From: Corydoras sp. C115 | Lineage: Eukaryota; Chordata; Actinopteri; Siluriformes; Callichthyidae | Direction of reading: 5' to 3' | DNA: 64,000 nucleotides | NCBI GenBank assembly: GCA_019802505.1 | Contig: JAFMOC010000030.1 | Coordinates: 2,193,501 to 2,257,500 of the forward strand | In this document: in pieces, positions 51,032 to 63,000 of the stretch | How positions within the stretch are numbered: position 1 is the first letter of the stretch | Layout of the letters: each line of letters starts with the position of its first letter | Program-made: the position numbers and the translations under genes | The notes under the pieces: generated by a model | The model's input: only the letters and a program-made list of their open reading frames with translations | Told to the model about the DNA's origin: nothing | Databases searched by the model: none

Positions 51032-54000
51032 TGAATGTGTGCCCAGCGATAGGTTGGCGCCCTGTCCTGGGTGTATCTACCCAGCGCCCGAGACGTTCTC
51101 CCCTGAATGGGCATGGGGAACCCCACCGCGACCCTAATAGAGGATGAAGCGGAAGATAATGGATGGATGAAAATACAACAATCTACAGGGTATTTCACTA
51201 GAACTCCCAGGTATGGATGGAGTAATTTGCATATGTAAAGTGATGTTCTGCATCGAAAACAACAGAGCCTCTTTATGGAGGTCAGTAGCGAGAACAGTCC
51301 ATTGTGGGGGTGGGAGGAGTCTCTGTAAACATTCTGAGCTCTGGTCTGACAGCGACATGTTGCAATGTTCCGTATGGGTGGAAGTGAAGTTCCAGCTTTT
51401 GAGAACCTCTTCACCGCAGCCAATATCGTATGATTGTTACAATGTACTGCACGTAAATAATAAAAACCCTTCAAATTCCCCTTCAAATTCCCCCCCAAAT
51501 TCCCCTTAAGGTTTTCAGATGTTGCCTTGCCGTACCTTGTCCTCCTGGGTACATGCACCTAAACGCTCGTCCAAGTTCTTCGGCTTGCACTCTTCCTGCA
51601 GGAGTCAGTTCCCCACCCCACTTCAGTACCAGCAATAAGGACGGGTCATCTCGCCTCACATCTGAAACACACACCCTCCTAACATGTAATCAACAAGCAG
51701 TAATGTGAGCCCTTGGAAGTAATCCAAGTTACAGTTATAGTGCTAATCTTGCCTTCCTCCTCACTCGAAGTTTTCGGGCACCCGTGTGGAAGATATGTTA
51801 ACTGGACCTTGCGATTGATGCCTGAGAAATGTCCATACCTAAAACGAGAAAGTGAATAATTACTTACAAATATACAGATATGGGTGGCTTAGTGGTTAGC
51901 ACATTCTGCTCTCAGCACTAGGGATTCCCAGTTCGAATCCCCATCTGGGTGGAGTTTCCATGTTCTTCCCGTGTCCGCATGGGTTTCCTCCGGGTTCTCC
52001 GGAGGAAACCCATATATTTCCCATATATTTCCTCCCACAGTCCAAAAACATGGATCAAGTCAATTGAATTCTCTAAAATTGCCCCATGTAGAGTGTGTTT
52101 GTGTGTGTGAGTGTGTGCCCAGCGATAGATTGGCGCCCTGTCCTGGGTGTATCTGCCCAGCGACCGAGACGTTCTCCCCTGGATGGGCATGGGGAACCCC
52201 CCGCGACCCTAATATAGGATAAAGCGGAAGATGATGAATGAATGAATATACAGATATGATCGGATCAAGAAGCTAGTAAACAGGACAGCACATACATCTC
52301 AAGAACGGTTTTCAGCTGCTCGAGTTTGGCTTTGCTTTCTTCGATTTCAGTGTCATTATTCTGTCCAAGCTCAACCAGCAGCTGCCTGGCAATATCCAAC
52401 ACTTCCTGTAAACAACAAAACACACAGATCTTATGAAATTCTCCAGCAGCAGTTAAATAACTTAATAAGGATACACTTTATTAGAGGCACCAGAACATCT
52501 GCTTAACACTGAAATTCATAAAAATCATCTTAATGCTACAAACATTATGATTTATAATTAACATTGATGAATTATGTCTGCCCAGCGATGGATTGGCGCC
52601 CTGTCCTGGGTGTATCTGCCCAGTGCCCGAGACGTTCTCCCCTGGATGGGCATGGGGAACCCCCCCGCGACCCTAATAGAGGATAAAGCGGAAGATAATG
52701 AATGAATGAATTATGTCAGGCGGCACGGTGGTTTAGTGGTTGGCATGTTCTCCTCTCAGCGCTAGGGATTCACAGCTCGAGTCACAATCTGGGTGGAGTT
52801 TCCCTGTTCTTCCCATGTCCACGTGGGTTTCCTCCGGGGTTTCCTCCCACAGTCCAAAAACATGGATTCAAGGGCAATTGAATTCTCCAAATTGCCCCAC
52901 ATAGAGTGTGTGCGTCTATGTGAGTGAGTGATAGATTGGCACCCTGTCCTGGTGCATCTGCCCAGAACCCAAAACGTTCTTCCCTGGATGGGCATGGGGA
53001 ACCCCCCGCAACCCTAGTAGAGGATAAAGCGGAAAATAATAGATGGATGGATAAACTGTGTCAGACAATTCTGATTCCACTGATCGCAATGAATGTGATC
53101 AGGGGTTTTTGGGGCTGATCTATACCCAACTACCCTCAGAATTTCTAAGAACTAGTACAAAATTGTTTAACTGTTTAGAAATATCTTACACTTGCATACA
53201 TTTTTTTTAGCTGCTTATTCTGTTAAGAGTCATGGGGTACTGAATCTGGTCTCAAGTCTTGTAGAAAAAGCAGCCAAACACTCTGGATAGTTGGGTAGTT
53301 AAAAAAAAATAGGAAGTCTAATATTATTTTCACTTTCTTTACCTGAAGTTGCTTTGGTTTTTTTAGTTTCAGTTTTCCATTTTTGTAGCCTTCATATTTT
53401 TCAAACAATTCGAAGAATCTGAAAACAAAATGATACACACAATTCAGGAATAAGTGAGATCACTGAAATACACTAAATAAAAGTTTCAGAGTAATGACTG
53501 AGTGAATGCATCATTTCTACAAATAATTTGTAAATTAGGCGGCACGGTGGTTTAGTGGTTAGCATGTTCGCCTCTCAGCGCTAGGGATTCCCGGTTCGAA
53601 TCCAAATCTGGGTGGAGTTTCCATGTACTCCCCGTGTCTGAGTGGGTTTCCTCCGGGTTCTCCGGTTTCCTCCCACAGTCCAAAAACATGGATCAAGTCA
53701 ATTGAATTCTCCAAATTGCCCCATATAGAGTGTGTCTGTGTGAGTGAGTGTGTGCCCAGCGATGGATTGGCGCCCTGTCCTGGGTGTATCTGCCCAGCGC
53801 CCGAGACGCTTAATTTTTACAATTTAATAATTGTAAATTAATGTCTTTATTAAGACCACAAATCATACAATAATAAAAACCCATAATTATACATTTTTAA
53901 AAAGTATGAAAAATTCACTTAGTATTGATAAGGATCTGTACCTTTGGTGCCGAACCTCCATTTTCATCTTCTGTTTAGGAGTTCTGTCTCCATGTCGGAT

Positions 54001-57000
54001 TACAGCAATCACACACCTGAGCTCCATCCTGCCCAAACACAAAGCACAAGTAATGCAGGTTGCCCTGGTGGTGAGCTACAAAAGAAATCTATCACAGAAA
54101 ATTTGCAAATAATATGAACTGCATTGGTTTTCTTCTCAGCATTGCAAAATGACTTTTTTTTCCAGAACGAACACTAAAATTTGTGATGCTGGGTTATAAA
54201 ATTTGGAAAGAGCAAAAAAGCTTTGACAGCATTACCCACATGCGCTTGAAAAAGACTGAAGCAAAAGGTTAATGATAATCTGTAATGTACCTGTTTAAAC
54301 CGGAACTAAATTCATGCCATTTTGGAGCAACATTCAACAGGAAAGTTATGATGTATAATTCGGGCTCACGAATACATTTGCACCATAATTTATTAGTGAT
54401 GATTACTGATACAGTGCACCACTGCATTCTCATTACGACAAACGTACATTGTGCCAGAGGTGGTAGGAACAATGGGAATGTCTTCTGCTTCCAGAGGAAT
54501 GGACCAGGGGATTTGGAACTGAGGTGCAAGTTCTCTCATGATTATATTTCTGTAAAAACACAAAATGCAAGTCAGTAAACCTTCATAATGCACAAAAACA
54601 AACAAAGGAATGGTTAAGATACTGTGAAGTTCACACAACTTAAGTGTTAATTGTAACAAAACAATCTATACTCATTACTGATGAGTTCAGCATCCGGGCT
54701 TAGAGAAGCTCAGGTTTTAATTTTATATAACATTTAATCAGCTTGATTTGTATACAGGGCGGCATGGTGGCTTAGTGTTTAGCATGTTCTCCTCTCAGCG
54801 CTGGGGATTCCCGGTTCGAATCCCCATCTGGGTGGAGTTTCCATGTTCTCCCCGTGTCCGCGTGGGTTTCCTCCAGTTCTCCGGTTTCCTCCCACAGTCC
54901 AAAAACATGGATCAAGTCAATTGAGTTCTCCAAATTGCCCCATATAGAGTGTGTGTGTGAGTGAGTGTGTGCCCAGTGATAGGTTGGCGTCCTGTCCTGG
55001 GTGTTTCTGTCCGACGCCCGAGACGTTCTCCCCTGGATGGGCATGGGGAACCCCCCCCAATAGACCCTAATAGAGGATAATAATGATTTGTATACATGAA
55101 TGCACCACTTAGAAAGAAACAGAATCGTACCCTAGAATTTTTGCGCAGTCATCATAATACTTCATGGAATTCTTTACAAAACTGAAGCCGTTCACGTCGC
55201 AGACGTATGATTGTCCATTAGCACGAAGTAGGTCGAACCCACACACTGTTTGCTGTCAGTAAAAGTAAGCAGAAAAAGAAAAGAAAAGCAGAGTGACCTT
55301 GTTGCAGTTTTCATACTGACAACCTCCATCATCATCATCATCATCATACTGCTCTGAATTCCTGACAGCAAACAAATACTGATCCCAGAACTGGCGATCT
55401 TCTGAAGTGCTGGCTAGGCTTTATCTGACCCCATAGGACATCAAGCAATCCACAGTCATGCAGCTTGTTGTTGAACTAAGATGCCATGAGATTCAGTGTT
55501 TTTTGAGAAACATATTTTAAAATAACTACCAACAAGGAGGTGTAGAGGATGTTTAAAGTTTGTTTGCTGAAAAGAAAAAAAAACTCATATAAAGTCATAT
55601 GAGCCTCGGTTTTTGTGTTTCATGTATTTTTGTGATGTTTGGGTTTGTTGATTATCCTTTAATATTATGCGTGATGGTTACTTAACAATGGCTTAGTGGT
55701 TAGCATGTTCTCCTCTCAGCATTGGGGATTGCCAGTTCGAATCCCAATCTGGATGGAGTTTCCATGTTCTCCCCTTGTCTGTGTGGGTTTCCTCCCACAG
55801 TCTAAAAACATGGATCTAGGTTAAATGAATGCTCCAAATTGCCCCATATAGAGTGTGTGTGTGCCCAGCGATAGATTGGCGCCCTGTTCTGGGTGTGTCT
55901 GCCCAGCACCCGAAACGTTCTCCCCTGGATGGGCATGGGGAAACCCCCCCGCGACCCTAGTACAGGATAAAGTGGAAGATAATGGATGGGGTACTCAACA
56001 ATCCTAAGGCTGCGAATATCATAAACTGATGACTGTTAGATTATCAAGAGTCAACTATAGCAATAAAAAACTATTGATAAACTACCATAAAGCTATTTAT
56101 TACAATGAATTTGGAATAAAATTTAAAAAGCCTACTTACAAACTACCAAAATGAGAGTGTGAGTGAGCTGAATAGCTGACATACTGTCAGCCATGTGGTG
56201 GTGATGATGATGCACCGAGATGAATTACTGTAGCAACTAATCTATTCCTTTCCTGTGCCAATAAATCAGCAAACCCTCAGCTCCGGAACATCTTCAGTCT
56301 CAGTTCGAGGTGAGGACTGATTGCACTATAATTGCACTATAACAAGGGCATGGTAGCTCAGTGGTCAGGGCATTGGGCTATCAATCTGAAGGCTGTGGGT
56401 TCAAATCCCAGGTCCACTGAAGTTACCAGTGTGGTCCTTGAGCAAGACCCTTAACCCTCATTGCTCCAGGGATGTTGTGATTAACCCTGTGCTCACCTTG
56501 TAAGTTGCTTTGGATAAAAGCGTCTGCTAAATGACCAAATGTAAATAATGACTCCATGTCTCCAGACTGAGGTAATGAGCTGAGAATTACCTTAAAGGCC
56601 AGACAGACTTTCCACGCAATGAGCTTCTCTCTGGCGTTGAGGATGACCGGATAACGAACTTCTTTTCCTTCACTATCCCTTTCTACCTTTCCATCCAAAG
56701 CTGGAGATTTCCTGGCTTCTGCGTGAGCGTAATCGGGGCCGACCGTGTAAACCTAAAATATGGAGAAAATACATAGACGTCACCACCAGTTTTTATTTTT
56801 ACATTCCACTCAATCTTGTTCCTTCTTCTGCAGCAACATCACCATCAACACTTCATGAACCTGAATTCAACGAAGGTGCAGCTTAATACATATATATACA
56901 TACATTCTGACTGTAGTCCATATGTTCTCTTTGTTTTTGTTAGTCCCCTGTTGGTTCTCTGTTGGTCAGGAGCATCACAGAACAAGTATCATGTGGGTGG

Positions 57001-60000
57001 TGGATTGTTTATTGTCAGTTCTGCAGTGACACTGAGGCAGTGAGGGGGTTTTAGTGAAGCAGTGCTGCTGGAGTTTCATTTCTCCACTTCAGGACACTGC
57101 AGGGATAGGAATACTGCACCAACCAAATAATCCCTGCTCTGTGGTGCTACTATTGGGGTCCTGACTATTAGAACAGAGTAAAGGGGACGTTCACAAACAT
57201 GTACTGTTTACACCTGATATAATGTGCATGTGTGTGTGTGTTGGGGGGGTGGGGGGAGTACAGGATAGGACAATGATCAGGTTTGAAAATTCTACAGTGT
57301 AGCTGGTTCTTCCTTAATTACTGACTACTGACTTGTGTTGGGCGGCACGGTGGCTTAGTGTTTAGCATGTTCTCCTCTCAGCACTAGAGATTCCCGGTTC
57401 AAATCCCAATCTGGGTGGAGTTTCCATGTTCTCCCCGTGTCCGTGTGGGTTTTCTCCGGGTTCTCCGGTTTTCTCCCACAGTCCAAAAACATGGATCAAG
57501 GTCAAATGTATTCTACAAAATTGCCCCATATAGAGTGTGTCCCACTGCCCAGCGCCCGAGACGTTCTCCCCTGGATGGGCATGGGGAACACCCCCCCCCC
57601 CCAATAGACCCTAATAGAGGATAAAGCGGAAGATAATGGATGGATGGATGATGTGTTGTTCTCATTTGTAAGTCGCTTTGTATAAAAGTGCCTGCTAAAT
57701 GACTAAATGTAAATGTACTGTGGTTTACAGATGGAATTGTAGAACTACAAAGTCCATCTCTATGGTAAGTGGAAATGAGAACATGGACAAGAAGTGGAAC
57801 AGAAAGGAGGCGTGTGCGTGTTATATACTACTAAAAATACACAAATATTTTTAAGATCTAAATAACTTTAAGATCTCAAACTTCCATCAAACCCACAAAT
57901 ATACACCAACATGGCACAATACCTTCACATCAGTTCCATCTGTAGGCATAAATTCTTCATATATGTAAGAGCCAGTTTTGCGAACATTGCTCTCAGGAGA
58001 ATAGACACTGCTTCTGCTGCCAATCTATAAACATTAAAACCCAGAGTCAGAGTGCATTTCCATTCAGACAACAACTCCTGTTCCAGATTCTGTTTTAACA
58101 TGGATTTAACATTTCACACAGTTAACAGGATTTCAGAATAATGGTCAAGTGATCCAACCTTGCGAAAGAGCCGCTGACTGCCCCCTCCTGCAGAGGTCGG
58201 GTAATAAATATAGACGTTGTGGTCCTCTGCACTCACTGGCTTCTCTACAAACGGCTTCTGGAAAATTTCCCCATTTACTTCAACGTGGTCCTCTCCTTCA
58301 ACCAGGTTACATTCTAGCACACAAATCAAGCACATGAGAGAAAGACGTTAATGTGTATTTATATAAATGTTATTGACTAAACCTAGGGTTAAGAATGTGA
58401 ATGAAATGAAAAGGATAAATGGTCAGATTTAGTTATGGTATAGGCAGAACGGTGGCTTAGTGGTTAGCATGTTCTCCTCTCAGCACTAGGGATTCCTAGT
58501 TTGGATGCCTAGGTTTAGAAATACATATTAATTTAAGGGTTATCGACAATCTGGGTAATAAGGAATCTCAATCTGGGTGGAGTTTCCATGTTCTCCCCGA
58601 GTCCGCGTGGGTTTCCTCCGGGTTCTCCCACAGTCCAAAAACATGGATCAAGTCAATTGAGTTCTCCAAATTGCCCCATATAGAGTGTGCATGTCTGTGT
58701 GAGTGAGTGTGTGTGCCCAGAGATAGATTGGCACCCTGTCCTGGGTGTATCTGCCCAGCGCCCGAAACTTTCTCCCCTGGATGGGCATGGGGAACCCCCC
58801 CGCGACTCTAATATAGGATAAAGCGGAAGATAATGGATGGATGGATGTATAATTATGGTATAATGCTGGAGTTTTTTTTTTATACTTTTACATCCATTAA
58901 AAAATAAAACAAGGGTAAAATAAATCGGGAACTATAATCTATAACCCAAAAACCAAATGTTCATGTAATAAACTGAAAAGTTTGTATGAAATTTCCTGAG
59001 CCCTTTAGACAGAGGCTCGTGATGTGACCAGGTGATCTACAATCAGATACGTTAGTTTATCAAAACCTCTCACCCGAGTGGATTTTAACTTTATATAAAC
59101 ATAAAACAGCTGTAATAGACAAGATAAAAAAATATAAATAAAAAAATATACAAAAAGACATTTACTATGCTTGCTTTTTCCTGTTGTCTGTGAAACAGTG
59201 ATTTATTTCTTTACTATTTCCATGTTGTGTAATAGAAAGAGCGATAATCATGAACCAATACATATATAACTGCATGAAGTTCTATTATCAAATACCCACC
59301 CATTTTATCAACAGTGGAACCAAATATGTCTTATCAGCTTAGTGTTATGCAATTTCAGTTCTGTGCTCAAAGTTGATGAAGCAAGTGTTGCCATGGCTGT
59401 CAGTGTCGCGCTTTTATATTCCAGGAATTGCAGTGTACCAGATAAAAACACCAAGCTTAGATGCACACGAAGTAAATACAGCCAAAGAAACAACTTTGAC
59501 CTTCAGAATGTAAAATCCTTTCATTTTCGTAAAGGCATGCATCACTGGGCATGTTGTGAGAAAAGTGAGTCATGGGGTGAAAGGAAGTATCAGCTGATTT
59601 GATGGAACTAAACCTGTAGCAGTGAGCTGTTCATTTGACTGCCCCACACTCGTGAGCTGCTGGAACGCTTACGCCGCCCCATCCCTAAATCCCACTCGAG
59701 CATTTTTGACCAACAGTCTGATGCCTCGATTGAAGTCAGATCATTTTGAGACAATGACTGGCAGTCATGTCAGTTTTTGGACAGAAATGTCCACTAAAGG
59801 AATTCCACCTGGTCTGAGTAATGCACTAATTATAGCAACAAGAGTGAGCTGCTAATCTCTGCTTGCTCTCCAGTCACAAAGGCACCTACTGTTCATTCAG
59901 TCATCACAGTCACGCCACTTAAAACAAGCCCTCAGCATTTAAAGCCTGTATTTATTATGGAACTGGAAAGAGAACTCTGCTTATATAAATAAACCCCACT

Positions 60001-63000
60001 GGCTTTTTTTAAAGAACGTCCATCTTTAAGATTTCCATGACTTGCAGGGGTATAAAACAAGGGGGAAAGGGTTTACTAAACATCTCGTTATCAATGAGGG
60101 CCATCTCAGATTTGACATGAGTAGGTTCAGTCAGAAGACTCTGAGAAAACGAAACCATGGACAAAGAACAAATGCTATAAAAAAATATGGGTAAAAAGTT
60201 TGTTGCTGTTGATGAAAGCCTTTAACTACCGTAAACAGAAAACAGTCTACTGCAATGAATGAAGAGCATTGCTATAAACAAAAGTCTTTTTCTATTGATA
60301 AATGAGAAATATCCTGTTGCTATGGACAAAAAGTCATAGCAGTGATCACATGGATAACAAACTTGATATAGACAAATGAAAAGTAAATATCCATCCATCC
60401 ATTATCTTCCGCTTTATCCTGTAGTAGTCTCGTGGGGGGGGTTCCCCATGCCCATCCAGGGGAGAACGTTTCGGATGCTGGGCAGATACACCCAGGACAG
60501 GACGCCAATCTATCATTGGGCACACACTCACTCACACAGCCACACTCTATATGGGGCAATTCGGAGACCTCGATTGACTTGATGCATGTTTTTGGACTGT
60601 GGGAGGAAACCGGAGAACCCGGAGGAAACCCAGGTGGAGCCGGGGAGAACATGGAAATCTCCACCCAGATGGGGAGTCGAACCGGGAAACCCCAGCACTG
60701 AGAGGAGAACATGCTAACCACTAAACCACAGTGCCGCCCATGAAAAGTAACTATTTTCTGTGAAATTATTCATGCATTTGCTGTGATAGACCAAAGACCA
60801 CCGCTACAGACAAAATAACAGGCCAGCAGGCATGGCTTTAGCAGCGGTGTGATAAGTGCAATATTACACAGTGCTCATTATTCAAAAACTCAGAATGTTG
60901 CAAGACCCTGAGGCAAGACAGGGTTGGAGGCCAATCCTGCAATAATGATCGTATCAGTGTCCATGTTGCTTCATCTCTGAAGTCAAACATGGCATTTACA
61001 TTTTAAACTGGTTTAGGGATCAGAGCTGTTTTGAATAAAAAATATAAATGCAGCAGGTTAAGCTGAGAAAAATCCAGCAGCTGCACACTGTTATCTTTAT
61101 TTTTTAATAACATAAATATCGCTAACAAAAAAAAAAAAGAAGGAAACATGGCAGATGCAGAATACAGGCTAGATGTTGCCATGGCATCTGCACTGTTACC
61201 ACAGACACAAGAAGGGTTGATTGACAAGACCTTTATCCAAACAAAAGACACTGAAACAGCAGAATAGAGATTTCATTAAAGACCATCGTTGCATGTCTGT
61301 TCCACTCTCCTGTCAAATGAAGGGCTCAGTTTGAAAAACAACTATAAAAAGCTGATTCCATTCCTGCAGGTTTCATAATAGAATAGAAAAACAACTCATT
61401 ATTGATTTCAAAATCAGTAAAGACCTGTGAGAGAGCAAAATCTCAAGCTGACTTAAGTCACTGTAAAGGTCAAACAGATTTATTCTATGAAAGGGCTCTT
61501 CATCCACTTAACGGCGATACTCATTGCTGCCTGAGCTCAGCTTTAATGGTAATTCAAAAACAGCATCCATTATCTTCCGCTTTATCCTGTACTCGGGTCG
61601 CAGGGTCCCATGGTCATCCAGGGGAGAACGTTTCGGATGCTGGGCAGATACACCCAGGACAGGACGCCAATCTATCACTGGGAACACACTCACTCTATCT
61701 CTATATGGGGCAATTTGGAGAATTCAGTTGACCTTGATCCATGTTTTTGGACTGTGGGAGGAAACTGGAGAAGCCGGTGGAAACCCACACGGTCATGGGG
61801 AGAACATGGAAACTCTACCCAGATTAAGATTTGAACTGGGAATCCCTAGTGCTAAGAGGAGAACATGCTAAACACTTAACCACCATGTGTACTGCCCCCA
61901 AAAAGAGCATATTGTATTTAATTTAGATAAATACTTTTTTTAGCTTTATATTATATTTTGTGCTAGTTTAGGTCTAATGGTTTGAGTTTATAATACAAAT
62001 TTGAAAAAGAATCAGTAATCTGTGCATCTGCGTTGATAAGCATATTATCCTGTCATACTATCTGTTCACGTTACACATACTGCCATCAACTTTAAAATTA
62101 GGAGGCGATTTTAATTCAAGCTAATTTGTTTTGATCAATGATTTAACATGTGCAGCTAATTTAGTTTCATTGACCAATCACTGTTTTGTACTTGTAAACT
62201 CCTGAGTCTTTTTTGTTTAATTGCGCCTGGGAGTTCTGTGCATGGAATTTGTGCAAAAAAAAAAAAAAAAAAAAAAAAACAAAAAAAAAAAGTGTCTCTT
62301 GGAATATTTAACAACTTCGCAATCTTTTTATATCCATTGCCATTCTTGTGAAGAGCAATAACCTCTTCTCGGTTGTCTTCTGGACCATTAATATCATGCT
62401 TGTAAACACACCAGTCGAGTATCATGCTTGTAGAGACAGCTAGCTAATATCTGCCTAATTGGTGCTTATATATATATACCTGATTGAAAACACTGGAATG
62501 AACCTCTGTTCTTATGATGGTGGTATATAATATATATCAATGAAAGAATATTTAATACTTTATGACAAAAACAATTGATGCTATCTTAGTTGCATTTAGT
62601 TCTTTATATATATACCCTTCGCAGCGAATTGGGGTTGAATATCACAACTGTATATACTTTAAAATTATAGCTAATTGTTTTGATCAATGATTTAACATGT
62701 GCAGCTTTGAATCATTTTTACTTAAACTCCTGAGTCTTTTAATATAAATTCACCTCATACTAACTGCGGCACGGTGGTCTAGTGGTTAGCACGTTCTCCT
62801 CTCAGCACTAGGGATTCCCAGTTCGAATGCCAATCTGGGTGGACTTTCCATGTTCTCCCCGTGTCTGCGTGGGTTTCCTCCGGGTTCTCCGGTTTCCTCC
62901 CACAGTCCAAAAACATGGATCAAGGTCAATTGAGTTCTCCAAATTGCCCCATATAGAGTGTGTGTTTGTGAGTGAGTGTGCCCAGCAATAGATTGCCGTC

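Larger units (their letters stand above)
62118..62745. repeat. Direct-repeat pair bracketing a Tc1-like fragment
   Basis: A stretch with TTTTGATCAATGATTTAACA, TGTGCAGCT and AAACTCCTGAGTCTTTT occurs near 62125-62213 and again near 62673-62740. About 450 bp lie between them. It could be a local duplication or the ends of an unknown element. Confidence 0.6.

Noticed and set aside
62156..62425. Functional gene in the frame containing [18 protein letters not shown]
   Set aside because: Only the transposase N-terminal helix region is present, interrupted by a homopolymer; recorded as a fossil fragment.
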